A DNA stretch of 39,731 bases from Clostridia bacterium (GTDB lineage Bacteria > Bacillota > Clostridia > Oscillospirales > Acutalibacteraceae). Shown here in pieces: positions 31,118 through 39,689 of the stretch (the first letter of the stretch is position 1; each line of letters begins with the position of its first letter). The notes beneath the pieces were generated by a model, which was not told where the DNA came from, made no database searches, and saw nothing but the letters and a program-made list of their open reading frames with translations. The DNA is taken from the NCBI GenBank assembly GCA_900770255.1, contig CAAGJN010000066.1:1-39731 (forward strand). Reading direction: 5' to 3'. Position numbers and translations under genes: made by a program.

Positions 31118-32074
31118 TTATCTCGAATGTATCTCACGGCTGACTTCAAGCCCGTCATGTGAGAGCGTGATCGCGACGCCGTCGCAGTCAACGGTCGAAT
31201 AGCCCATGCGTCCAAACGCCGACATGATGCTCACAAGCGTCTCATCCGCTATATCGGCAAGTCTGTTTGTGACAATAATAATATTGGGCTTCAGCCTGTC
31301 CATCACCGAGTCGGGAATCGCGCGCTCGCCGTGACACGGCACCTTGAACACATCGACACGGCCGACCCGGTTCGCCATACGGGCGAGATCGCCGGTGTCA
31401 TTGACCATGTCTCCCGCGAGCAGCAGCCTTTTGCCGTCCTGCTCGAGCAGCAGCGCGAGCGAATTGTCGTTCTCGCCGATATTCTTATGATAGCTGTCCG
31501 TCTCGGTGTTGAGCAGCGTTATCCTCCAGTTCCCGAGCATAAAAGGCTCCTCGGGCAGGCAGTCTATAACAGGTATATTCAGACTCTCGGCCTTCTTCGC
31601 AATCCTCTCATAGATCTCGCCTCCGCTGTTGACGCTCTTGTCCCAGTCGGCCAGGTTTTCGCCGGTAAACTTTTTCATGTAAAGCTTGCCAATGCTTATA
31701 TCCGCATCGTCAAGCAGACTTTCGAGCGCCCCGATATGTCCCTCGTGCAGGTGGGTCACGGCGATAAACTCGAGCTCTGCCGCGCCGCCGGACGCAGCCT
31801 TGATGTACTGTGCGGTGTGCTCCGCACAGCCTGCGCTGCCGCAATCGACGAGGGCAAATTTATCCCCGCTCTGTATCAATATGCAATCCGACCGCCCGGC
31901 GTTCAAAAAGTGCACCCGCTCTCCCTCAGACGGGATAAGAATGTCCTCCGCCATAGCTCTCGGCTGCGGGTCAACAGCGGCCTTGACGGCCTGCACCGCA
32001 GTCGGCTTGAATTTGTCCTTCGCGGTAAATTTTTTGATCAATTCAACAGCATCTTTAAATGCCATATACTCCAT
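31118..32074 (-). CDS. MBL-fold hydrolase (ComEC C-terminal type) with altered metal motif
   Basis: This is a metallo-beta-lactamase fold protein (318 residues) close to the ComEC/Rec2 C-terminal nuclease-like class: VHFLNAGRSDCILIQSG (about 49-65), ALVDCGS, then IAVTHLHEGHIGAL where HxHxDH is expected. The catalytic and metal-binding Asp is replaced by Gly (HLHEGH). Later LLLAGDMVND and VPCHGERAIP (usually HHG) are also modified. It may be inactive as a nuclease or use altered metal chemistry. No signal or membrane segment is seen. The start (ATG 32074 or 32065) is ambiguous. It follows tadA by 15 bases. Confidence 0.75.
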   Translation of the reverse strand: MEYMAFKDAVELIKKFTAKDKFKPTAVQAVKAAVDPQPRAMAEDILIPSEGERVHFLNAGRSDCILIQSGDKFALVDCGSAGCAEHTAQYIKAASGGAAELEFIAVTHLHEGHIGALESLLDDADISIGKLYMKKFTGENLADWDKSVNSGGEIYERIAKKAESLNIPVIDCLPEEPFMLGNWRITLLNTETDSYHKNIGENDNSLALLLEQDGKRLLLAGDMVNDTGDLARMANRVGRVDVFKVPCHGERAIPDSVMDRLKPNIIIVTNRLADIADETLVSIMSAFGRMGYSTVDCDGVAITLSHDGLEVSREIHSR

Positions 32075-32089
32075 CCCTTCCCGGGAAAT

Positions 32090-32542
32090 TTATTTTGACT
32101 TCCTGAGCTGTGTAAAAAAATCCCTGAGCAGCGACGCACACTCCTCCTGCATAAAGCCGCCCTCGAGTGCGGGCAAATGGTTATAGGGAAAATCGAACAG
32201 ATTATTCACCGAGCCGCAGGAGCCGGCCTTCGGATCGTATGCGCCGAACACTACGCGCCTGATGCGCGAATTGATAATCGCCCCGGCGCACATCGGGCAG
32301 GGCTCGAGCGTCACAAATAGCTCGCACTCCCACAGCCTCCATCCGCCGAGAGCTCTGCACGCCCCGTCTATCGCCTCGATCTCAGCGTGGGCGAGCGCGT
32401 TTTTGTCCTTTTCGCGCCTGTTGCGTCCGGTCGAGACTATTTCGCCGTTCTTGGCCACTACTGCGCCGACGGGCACCTCGCCCTCGGCTGCGGCCTGCCT
32501 TGCAAACGATATCGCCGCCTGCATCAGTTCGCTGTCGGTCAT
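32090..32542 (-). CDS. tadA: tRNA-specific adenosine deaminase
   Basis: TadA converts A34 to inosine in tRNA-Arg(ACG). The zinc site is complete: HAEIEAI (His plus catalytic Glu) and EPCPMCAGAI (two Cys). The GSVNNLFDFPYNHLP segment and the C-terminal FFTQLRKSK also fit. The 150 residues are normal length. It is followed by the MBL-fold gene, and precedes no other tRNA gene here. Confidence 0.95.
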   Translation of the reverse strand: MTDSELMQAAISFARQAAAEGEVPVGAVVAKNGEIVSTGRNRREKDKNALAHAEIEAIDGACRALGGWRLWECELFVTLEPCPMCAGAIINSRIRRVVFGAYDPKAGSCGSVNNLFDFPYNHLPALEGGFMQEECASLLRDFFTQLRKSK

Positions 32543-32578
32543 ATATTCTCCTCCTCTTTCGCCCCTGAAGACGGTCGC

Positions 32579-33616
32579 TTACCAGCTTATATAGCTATAT
32601 GTCGTGACGAGGAAGAAGATGATCGCGAGTATCATCGGAACATTGACAAAATACGCCGCTGTGCGCGAGCCGTGCGAGAGAGTAGTCACCGGTTTCTTGA
32701 AGTTGAGCGATATATTTTTCTTCTTCGCCCTGAGCACGAAGAGCACGGAGAAAAGTATTCCGAACGCAAAAAACGCTGCGACACAACAGTAATATATCGT
32801 ATCGACTGTCTTTTCAGCCATAAATTCGTAGAATATTGAGATCAGCCCGGAAAACAAGTTGTTGCAGAAATGTATCATAACTCCGGTCCACATCGAGCCG
32901 GTAACGATCACGAGATATCCGATACCGATGCCGACGATGAACGCAAACGGAGCCTGAACAAGATTGCCGTGCATAAGTCCGAATATCGCCGATGAGACGA
33001 GGATTGCAAACCAGTTGCCGAACCTGCGCGCGGGCATCATTACGACGCCGCGCAGCGCAAACTCCTCGACTATCGCAGGCACAACCGCAAGCTCGATGAG
33101 ATAGGCCGCGATGCCGAGCGCGGTAGTCGGAGCGGGAGTCTCGGGGGACTCAAACGTGACGCCTGTTGAGATTTCGACGATCGCGGAGAGATAATAGGAC
33201 ACATAGTTTGCGATCATGCAGATCATTACGCCTATCGGCACGGCATAGGCCATGAGCTTGCCGTCGTAGGGTTTGCCAAAGTTGAAGCACTGCTGTCTCT
33301 TCTCTCCGAGCAGAAAGCTTACAAGCAGAAACGGCACAAATATACAGAAGATCGACACGAGCGCGCCGATGGCGTAGCCCGCATCGGTGTTGTTGAGATA
33401 GTCGTCATAGAGGTTGAGCATCACGAGCACGCCCGACGCGATGAACTGAAACACGATGAACAGAACAAGTCCGAGTCCGGATATCCTGCCGAGCTTGCGT
33501 ATCTGCCGTTTTTCCCTCTGCTGCGCCTCATATGAAGCGGCCGGACCGGGCTGACCGGAAAAATCATTGCCGTAGCCGCCGGAGCCTGCAGCGCCGTAAC
33601 CGTTTGAATATGTCAT
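32579..33616 (-). CDS. CPBP family intramembrane glutamic endopeptidase
   Basis: This 345-residue protein has a Gly/Tyr/Gln-rich cytoplasmic N-terminus (about 1-40), then about eight membrane helices. The CPBP (Abi/CAAX-protease) signature EEFALRGVV (about 185-193) and the later GLMHGNLVQAPFAFIVGIGIGYL with conserved His are present. Members include prenyl-protein proteases and bacteriocin-immunity proteins; no bacteriocin genes are near. It ends 36 bases upstream of tadA on the same strand. Confidence 0.87.
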   Translation of the reverse strand: MTYSNGYGAAGSGGYGNDFSGQPGPAASYEAQQREKRQIRKLGRISGLGLVLFIVFQFIASGVLVMLNLYDDYLNNTDAGYAIGALVSIFCIFVPFLLVSFLLGEKRQQCFNFGKPYDGKLMAYAVPIGVMICMIANYVSYYLSAIVEISTGVTFESPETPAPTTALGIAAYLIELAVVPAIVEEFALRGVVMMPARRFGNWFAILVSSAIFGLMHGNLVQAPFAFIVGIGIGYLVIVTGSMWTGVMIHFCNNLFSGLISIFYEFMAEKTVDTIYYCCVAAFFAFGILFSVLFVLRAKKKNISLNFKKPVTTLSHGSRTAAYFVNVPMILAIIFFLVTTYSYISW

Positions 33617-33735
33617 AATTTCACCGTTTCATTGAAAATTCTGATTTAATTATACCCCACCCCGAAGAAATTAACAATAGCCTAAAAGCGAAGTTTAAAT
33701 AAAACGGGAATATAGTTTAATTTCAGTTAACATTT

Positions 33736-33765
33736 CAAAAACAGCTCTGCCTTTCGGCAGAGCCG
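33736..33765 (-). terminator. Terminator after the GH30 gene
   Basis: On the reverse strand GGCTCTGCC pairs with GGCAGAGC around GAAA, flanked by CAG/CTG, and is followed by TTTTTGAAA. Confidence 0.85.
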
Positions 33766-33772
33766 TCTGTTT

Positions 33773-35290
33773 TTATTTGCTGAACACCAGGGTCGTAATG
33801 CTCAGCCCCGGGATCTCGACCTCCTGCTGATATTCCCCGTCGTAGGTCAGCGCCATATCGTGCTTCTCATCGGTGGTGTATATGCTGAGCTTATCCCTGC
33901 CCTTAATACCGTCAAAGTTAAACGTACAGCCTGCATCATCATTGACTATAACAACCACTATCCTGCCGTCGGGAGTCAGGAACGATGCACAGTTTGTCTT
34001 GTTTAAAATGGCGTAGACAAGCTGCCCTTCGACCTTCCATGCGACGCGGTCGTTGACATCCTTCTCATTTTCGATCACCTTGCTGCCCACGGGGACGAAC
34101 TTCGAGAAGTGTGCCAAAGCGTTGTAGCGCTTTGCAAGATAGTATTCATTGCACTCGTGATCCGCGATTATCATGCCGTCCGAATTATCGCCCCACTCGC
34201 TCACCGCGACCCATGCGCTCCACGCTGAAGCGTTTGAATACATTATATCCTGACAAATGGCCCTTGCCATGGTGCGTGCGCCGGACATCGACTTTGTGGT
34301 GCTGTGGCAGGGCAGCTCGCACCACTCGTCCATTTCGACCGTCACATCAGGGTAGTTCTTCCTCAAATATTTGCCCCAGACCTTTTTGAGCAGGTAGTTG
34401 GTATCCGACCAGTAGGAGTGATAGGAATAGGTCGCCATGACTTCGCTGAGCTCCTCGTCCTTGCTGATCTTTCTTATCCACTCAAACGCGGGGTTGCCTA
34501 TCTTCGACACCTCACACATGGACATCTTGACGTTAAGCCCGCGCGCCTTTATCGACTTTGCAAACAGGTGGTAGAGCTCAAAGAGCTCCTCCTCGTCATA
34601 GTGACAGCCCTCCTGATAGACGTCGTCGCCGCCCCATGAGACAGTAGGCTCATTGACGGGGCTGATATATTTGACGGGTATACCCAGCTCGATAAAGTGC
34701 TCGGTTATGTCGAGAAAATAGTCAACATACTCCTGATAACACTCGGTTTTGAGGTTGTTCTGATGCTTCTCAAAGCCGCCGCTCGCCTGGCCGGAGACAG
34801 TCATGGAGAAATGCGGGGAGTTTGAGAACAAAACGACAGAGTCGATACATCCGTAGCTCATCGAGAGCCTGAGCATATTCATGGCGTTTGCGTCCTGCGA
34901 CCAGTCATATTCATACTCGCCGGTCTCTTCGTTATAGACTAAAAAGCTAGCGGTGCTCCTCCATGAATCGGGGTCGAGGCGGGAATTCGGGTTCTGCTTC
35001 TCGCCCGAGCCCACGTTGTAGCGATATATGTTGAGGCCGAGCCCCTCCTTGCTGTAGAGCAGCTTTGCAAACTCCTCGGCATTTTTACTGCCGCCTGCCA
35101 CCTGCGCCCACCATGCCGCGGAAGTACCCCAGCCCTTGATCTCCTGGAGCGTTGCCTCCTCGTTGACCGTAAGCGTGACGTGCTTCGTATCCTCCGTATT
35201 TTTAATGTTGGAGATATTGATAGAGCCGGTTATGCAAAGCGAGAGTAAAAAAACGGCCACATTGTAAAGAGCCTTTTTTATATTTGCCAT
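33773..35290 (-). CDS. Glycoside hydrolase family 30-like secreted enzyme
   Basis: This 505-residue protein has a probable signal peptide (ALYNVAVFLLSLCITGS, about 7-23). The catalytic barrel has GWGTSAAWWAQVAGG (53-67), NIYRYNVGSGE (87-97), the SNSPHFSMTVSGQASGG loop (156-172), acid/base E214 in ISPVNEPTVSWGG and probable nucleophile E322 in TVEMDEWCE. A beta-sandwich tail follows. GWGTS, YNVG and NSP...SG arrangement is like GH30 beta-1,6-galactanases (subfamily 5), but the linkage is not provable by eye. It probably attacks plant arabinogalactan or a similar glycan. GGAGGG precedes the ATG at 35290. Confidence 0.82.
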   Translation of the reverse strand: MANIKKALYNVAVFLLSLCITGSINISNIKNTEDTKHVTLTVNEEATLQEIKGWGTSAAWWAQVAGGSKNAEEFAKLLYSKEGLGLNIYRYNVGSGEKQNPNSRLDPDSWRSTASFLVYNEETGEYEYDWSQDANAMNMLRLSMSYGCIDSVVLFSNSPHFSMTVSGQASGGFEKHQNNLKTECYQEYVDYFLDITEHFIELGIPVKYISPVNEPTVSWGGDDVYQEGCHYDEEELFELYHLFAKSIKARGLNVKMSMCEVSKIGNPAFEWIRKISKDEELSEVMATYSYHSYWSDTNYLLKKVWGKYLRKNYPDVTVEMDEWCELPCHSTTKSMSGARTMARAICQDIMYSNASAWSAWVAVSEWGDNSDGMIIADHECNEYYLAKRYNALAHFSKFVPVGSKVIENEKDVNDRVAWKVEGQLVYAILNKTNCASFLTPDGRIVVVIVNDDAGCTFNFDGIKGRDKLSIYTTDEKHDMALTYDGEYQQEVEIPGLSITTLVFSK

Positions 35291-35312
35291 TGCTATCCCT
35301 CCTGATATCTTA

Positions 35313-35341
35313 ATTTTATCATACGGAAGAAAGAAGGTCAA
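35313..35341 (-). promoter_or_regulatory. Promoter of the GH30 gene
   Basis: TTGACC (35341-35336), a 17-base spacer and TAAAAT (35318-35313), 22 bases before the ATG. Confidence 0.7.
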
Positions 35342-35361
35342 CAAAAATCTAAGCGGAAACA

Positions 35362-35384
35362 GGCCGGAAGAAAATCTTCCGGCC
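35362..35384 (-). terminator. Terminator-like hairpin after the M24 peptidase gene
   Basis: GGCCGGAAGA (35362-35371) and TCTTCCGGCC (35375-35384) pair perfectly. On the reverse strand TGTTTCC follows, a weak T-tract. Confidence 0.6.
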
Positions 35385-35405
35385 CGCAGATATGCAGATA
35401 TTTAA

Positions 35406-36470
35406 TTAAAGGATAATAAGCTCCTTGGGTACATGGGTCAAATCCTCGCCGCCGTTTTCGGTGATCAGCACCATATCCTCTATCCTCACGCCAAACAGGC
35501 CGGGCAGATAAATGCCGGGCTCTGCCGTGACAAGATTGCCCGGCTCGAGAACGGCTTTTGAGAGCGGCGAAACGCGCGGCTGCTCGTGGATCTCAACTCC
35601 GACGCCGTGACCCGTACCATGGCCGAAAAACTCGCCGTAGCCGGCCTTGGCTATAACATCGCGGGCAGCCTTATCGGCATCGGCGCAGGCGACGCCGGGA
35701 CGCATGCTGTCTATCGCCGCGAGCTGTGCCTCGAGGACTGTGTTATATATTCTCTTCTGTTCCTCGCTTACGGAGCCGACGGCGACCGTTCTGGTCATGT
35801 CGCTGTGGTAGCCGCCGCGGACCGCGCCGTAATCCAGCGTGACAAAATCGCCGTTTTCTATCCTCTTATCCGACGGCACGCCGTGCGGCATGGAGGAGTT
35901 CACCCCGCTGACAGCAATAGTCTCAAACGAGAGCGCCTCCGCGCCGTTTCTGAGCATATAGTAATCGAGCTCGAGCTGAACCTCGCGCTCGGTCACACCG
36001 GGCTTTATAAAGCCGAGGATATGGTCAAACGCACGCTCGGCGATAGCCTGCGCCTCGCTGACAAGTGCGATCTCGTCGGGAGTCTTGATCATTCTGATCG
36101 CATCGACGGCCCGGTCAACATAATCCTCCGTGCAGATACCGACGCCGGTCAGCCACTGAGAAAACTGAGAAAACTGCGCCACCGTCAGCCGCTGCGTCTC
36201 GACGCCGAGATTTTCGACTTTGAACTCGCTCATGAGCGCGGGGAGCTCGGTGCTCAGATCCTTTGAAAGCCTGACTGGGCAGACGGTTATCTTCTTCTGC
36301 GCCGCCTCAACATAGCGCGAGTCGGTCAGAAACACGCTGCCGTTTCGCGTGACGAGCAGAGCGCCGTCCGACGACGGAAACGAGGTGAAATAGCGTCTGT
36401 TTTCCTCGGACATTATAAGTGCGCCGTCGAGCTCTGCCGGCAGAAGCGACAAAAGTTTATCAAAGATCAT
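35406..36470 (-). CDS. M24 family Xaa-Pro aminopeptidase
   Basis: This 354-residue metallo-aminopeptidase removes N-terminal residues before proline. The N-terminal creatinase-like domain (to about 125) is followed by the pita-bread fold with its five metal ligands: D in VTLDYGAV, D in YHSDMTRT, H in FFGHGTGHGVG, E in TAEPGIY and E in RIEDMVLI. ATG at 36470 has AAGGAGG eight bases upstream. It is a single gene downstream of the rpsU terminator. Confidence 0.92.
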   Translation of the reverse strand: MIFDKLLSLLPAELDGALIMSEENRRYFTSFPSSDGALLVTRNGSVFLTDSRYVEAAQKKITVCPVRLSKDLSTELPALMSEFKVENLGVETQRLTVAQFSQFSQWLTGVGICTEDYVDRAVDAIRMIKTPDEIALVSEAQAIAERAFDHILGFIKPGVTEREVQLELDYYMLRNGAEALSFETIAVSGVNSSMPHGVPSDKRIENGDFVTLDYGAVRGGYHSDMTRTVAVGSVSEEQKRIYNTVLEAQLAAIDSMRPGVACADADKAARDVIAKAGYGEFFGHGTGHGVGVEIHEQPRVSPLSKAVLEPGNLVTAEPGIYLPGLFGVRIEDMVLITENGGEDLTHVPKELIIL

Positions 36471-36510
36471 CGTGAGTCCTCCTTGGTTGATCTGAGTTGT
36501 AATTTTATTC

Positions 36511-36551
36511 TTTACTAAAAGAAAAGCGGTGGGAAATCCCTTTCCCACCGC
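36511..36551 (-). terminator. Terminator after rpsU
   Basis: GCGGTGGGAAA (36526-36536) and TTTCCCACCGC (36541-36551) pair perfectly around four bases. On the reverse strand TTTTCTTTT follows. Confidence 0.9.
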
Positions 36552-36586
36552 CTTGAATGTACGTTAAATTGTACGGTGTCAAGTAC

Positions 36587-36763
36587 TTATTTGTACTTGC
36601 GCTTGCGAGCAGCCTCAGACTTCTTTTTTCTCTTGACCGAAGGCTTCTCATAGTGCTCTCTCTTGCGAACCTCCTGGATAACGCCGTCTCTGGAAGTCTG
36701 CCTCTTAAAACGCTTGAGCGCGCTCTCGAGAGATTCATTCTCTTTAACTTTGACCTGACTCAT
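36587..36763 (-). CDS. rpsU: 30S ribosomal protein S21
   Basis: This 58-residue basic protein matches S21: VKVKENESLESALKRFKRQ and the REHYEKPSVKRKKKSEAARKRK tail. S21 helps base-pairing of the 16S 3' end with the Shine-Dalgarno. The start at 36763 is set by GGAGGGAATATTA. It is a single gene with a perfect promoter upstream and a terminator downstream. Confidence 0.96.
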   Translation of the reverse strand: MSQVKVKENESLESALKRFKRQTSRDGVIQEVRKREHYEKPSVKRKKKSEAARKRKYK

Positions 36764-36820
36764 TAATATTCCCTCCCTCCGCTGCGTTTGCAAGGGCTGA
36801 TTAGCATAAGCTTGCCTCTT

Positions 36821-36849
36821 ATTATACAACAAGCATAATTAGTTGTCAA
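36821..36849 (-). promoter_or_regulatory. Consensus promoter of rpsU
   Basis: TTGACA (36849-36844), a 17-base spacer and TATAAT (36826-36821): perfect hexamers. Confidence 0.9.
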
Positions 36850-36889
36850 CCGCCTGGGAGTATTTTTTATTTCGCCTTATTCGCCCTTT

Positions 36890-39301
36890 TTACTGCGGCT
36901 TGACAACGAGGTTGACGAGCTTTCCGGGAACATAGAGCTCCTTGACGACCGCCATGCCGTCGGTGAACTCCTTGACCTTATCGAGCTCCTTTGCACGGGC
37001 TATAGCATCGGCGGCCTCGATATCTGCGGGAACGGTGAAGCGGTCGCGGACTCTGCCGTTGACCTGCACGGCGATCTCGATCTCGTTATCAACGCACTTG
37101 CTCTCGTCGTAATCCGGCCACTTTGCAGTCGAGCAAAGGCCTTCGCCGCCGAGCTGCTCCCACATCTCTTCGCAGAGATGCGGTGCAAATGGGCAGAGCA
37201 GGCGGACGAACACTGAAAGCTCATCCTTGGTCAGCGTACCCACGTCGTTGATCTCGTTGAGGCAGGTCATCATGGCCGCGATGGCTGTGTTGAACTTCAT
37301 GTCCTCGATATCCTGCGAGACTTTCTTGACGGTCTTGTTCATTATCGGCTCAAGCTTCTCTGTCACACCCGTGCCCTCGGCAATATCCGAAAGCGCCGCG
37401 ACTCTCTCGAGAAAGCGCTTGCAGCCCTTGACGCCGCTCTCGTTCCACGGGGCGGAGGCCGCGTAGTCGCTCATGAACATTATATATGTTCGCAGGGTGT
37501 CCGCGCCGTATTTTCTGATAACATCATCGGGGTCGACAACGTTGCCGCGCGACTTCGACATCTTGACTCCGTCGGCGCCGAGCACGAGGCCGAGACCGGA
37601 GCGCTTTGCATACGGCTCGGGAACCGGCACCTCGCCGATATCATAGAGGAAGCGGTGCCAGAAGCGCGAATATATGAGGTGGCGCGTGACGTGCTCCATA
37701 CCGCCGTTGTACCAATCGACGGGCAGCCAGTATTTAAGCTTATCCTGTGCGGCAAAGCACTTGTCGTTGTGCGGATCGACATAGCGCAGGAAGTACCATG
37801 ACGAGCCTGCCCACTGGGGCATGGTGTCGGTCTCGCGTTTTGCGGGCGCGCCGCATTTCGGGCAGGTGCAGTTTACAAAGGAATCGATCTTTGCAAGCGG
37901 ACTCTCGCCGCCCTCGCCGGGCTCGAAGTTCTCGACCTCAGGCAGCCTGAGCGGCAGCTCCTCCTCCGGCACGGCGACCATGCCGCAATGCGGGCAGTGG
38001 ATGATCGGGATAGGCTCGCCCCAGTAGCGCTGGCGGTTGAATGCCCAATCCTTCATCTTATACTGTACGCCCTTCTCGCCGATGCCGCGCTCCTTGAGAA
38101 AGCCGAGCATCTTCTCGATAGACTCCTTTTTGTTGTCCGTGCCGTTGAGGAAGTCGGAATTTATCATCTCACCGTCGCCGGTGTAAGCCTCTTTCTCAAT
38201 ATCGCCGCCCTTGATAACCTGGATGATATCGATGCCGAACGTCTTTGCGAAATCCCAGTCGCGCTGATCGTGCGCGGGGACGGCCATGATAGCGCCCGTG
38301 CCGTAGCCCATCATGACATAGTCGGAGATGAAGATCGGTATCTCCTTGCCGTTGACGGGATTAACTGCGGTCAGGCCGCTGAGCTTGACGCCGGTCTTGT
38401 CCTTGACGAGCTGAGTGCGCTCAAACTCGGTCTTTTTGCCGCACTCGGTGCGGTAGGCCTCGACCTCGTCCATGTTGGATATCCTGTCGGAATATTTGTC
38501 TATGAGCGGATGCTCGGGAGCCATAACCATAAAGGTGACTCCGAAAAGAGTATCGGGCCGGGTGGTGTATATACGCAGGGTCTCGTCCGTGTCCTTGAGC
38601 GTGAAATTGACGAACGCGCCGGTGGAGCGGCCGATCCAGTTTTCCTGCTGCGCCCTGATGTTTGGCGGGAAGTCTATATGCTTGAGGCCGTCGAGCAGCT
38701 TGTCGGCGTACTCGGTGATGCGCAGGAACCAGACGTCCTTTGACTTCTGGATAACGTCGCTGTGGCAGATATCGCACTTGCCGCCCTGCGAGTCCTCGTT
38801 GGATAGCACGCATTTGCAGCTCGGGCAGTAGTTGACGAACGCCTTGTCGCGGAAAACAAGTCCGTGTTCAAACATCTTCAGGAAGATCCATTGAGTCCAC
38901 TTGTAGTAGTCCTCATCGGTCGTATCGATAACGCGGTTCCAATCGAAGGCAAAGCCGACGCGCTTGAGCTGACCCGTAAAGTTCTTTATATTCTGATCCG
39001 TGACTGTGCGCGGATGGGTGCCTGTTTTGATCGCGTAGTTCTCAGCGGGCAGACCGAAAGCGTCAAAGCCGATCGGGAACAGAACGTTGTAGCCCTGCAT
39101 CCTGCGCTTGCGGCAGATGACCTCCATGCCCGAATATGCCTTGATGTGGCCGACGTGCATGCCCGCTCCACTCGGATACGGGAACTCGATCAGTCCGTAG
39201 AATTTGGGCAGAGAAAAATCGTCAACTGCCTTGAAAGTACCCTCTTTCTCCCAACGATCCTGCCACTTTTTTTCGATAGTTTTAAAGTCGTAGTTTGCCA
39301 T
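36890..39301 (-). CDS. leuS: Leucyl-tRNA synthetase
   Basis: This class I synthetase charges tRNA-Leu and edits misactivated amino acids. The 803 residues are normal. Motifs: the HIGH equivalent HVGH in PYPSGAGMHVGHIKAY (about 37-52), zinc-type cysteines (CPSCKCVL and CDICHSD), the editing-domain TTRPDTLFGVTFMV and DYVMMGYGTGAIMAVPAHDQRD, and KMSKS in GADGVKMSKSRGN. It lies 34 bases downstream of rsfS, probably on one transcript. No T-box leader is visible in the short gap. Confidence 0.97.
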   Translation of the reverse strand: MANYDFKTIEKKWQDRWEKEGTFKAVDDFSLPKFYGLIEFPYPSGAGMHVGHIKAYSGMEVICRKRRMQGYNVLFPIGFDAFGLPAENYAIKTGTHPRTVTDQNIKNFTGQLKRVGFAFDWNRVIDTTDEDYYKWTQWIFLKMFEHGLVFRDKAFVNYCPSCKCVLSNEDSQGGKCDICHSDVIQKSKDVWFLRITEYADKLLDGLKHIDFPPNIRAQQENWIGRSTGAFVNFTLKDTDETLRIYTTRPDTLFGVTFMVMAPEHPLIDKYSDRISNMDEVEAYRTECGKKTEFERTQLVKDKTGVKLSGLTAVNPVNGKEIPIFISDYVMMGYGTGAIMAVPAHDQRDWDFAKTFGIDIIQVIKGGDIEKEAYTGDGEMINSDFLNGTDNKKESIEKMLGFLKERGIGEKGVQYKMKDWAFNRQRYWGEPIPIIHCPHCGMVAVPEEELPLRLPEVENFEPGEGGESPLAKIDSFVNCTCPKCGAPAKRETDTMPQWAGSSWYFLRYVDPHNDKCFAAQDKLKYWLPVDWYNGGMEHVTRHLIYSRFWHRFLYDIGEVPVPEPYAKRSGLGLVLGADGVKMSKSRGNVVDPDDVIRKYGADTLRTYIMFMSDYAASAPWNESGVKGCKRFLERVAALSDIAEGTGVTEKLEPIMNKTVKKVSQDIEDMKFNTAIAAMMTCLNEINDVGTLTKDELSVFVRLLCPFAPHLCEEMWEQLGGEGLCSTAKWPDYDESKCVDNEIEIAVQVNGRVRDRFTVPADIEAADAIARAKELDKVKEFTDGMAVVKELYVPGKLVNLVVKPQ

Positions 39302-39335
39302 TAATTTATGTCATTCCCTTCGGATGTTCTTCTTA

Positions 39336-39689
39336 TCAGTCGGTCAGCACGCCGCTGAGGTCAAGCTGCTGTGCATCGGTCCAAAGCCGCTCAAGGTTAT
39401 AGTAGTCGCGCTGATCCTTCTGAAATATGTGAACGAGCACACTGCCGAAGTCGAGCAGTATCCAGCCCGTCGCCCGCCCTTCGATGTGATTTGGCGCCGA
39501 GCCGAGCTTGCTCATCTCAAATTCAAGGTCGTCCGCAAGGCTCTTGACGTGGGTGTTCGAGGTACCGGTCGCGATGACGAAATAGTCGGAGACTATCGTC
39601 AGCTCCTCGGTTTTTATTGCGGTGATATCCATCGCTTTTTTCTTGTCGAGTATCTTTACGATCTCAAGGGTCAGCTCTTCAGGCGTCAT
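39336..39689 (-). CDS. rsfS: Ribosomal silencing factor RsfS
   Basis: RsfS binds L14 of the large subunit and blocks joining with the small subunit during starvation. The 117-residue protein has the DUF143 pattern: KAMDITAIKTEELTIVSDYFVIATGTSNTHVKSLADDLE and IEGRATGWILLDFGSVLVHIFQ...YYNLERLW. AAAGGAG precedes the ATG. Typical neighbours are nadD and yqeK upstream, beyond the window. Confidence 0.95.
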   Translation of the reverse strand: MTPEELTLEIVKILDKKKAMDITAIKTEELTIVSDYFVIATGTSNTHVKSLADDLEFEMSKLGSAPNHIEGRATGWILLDFGSVLVHIFQKDQRDYYNLERLWTDAQQLDLSGVLTD

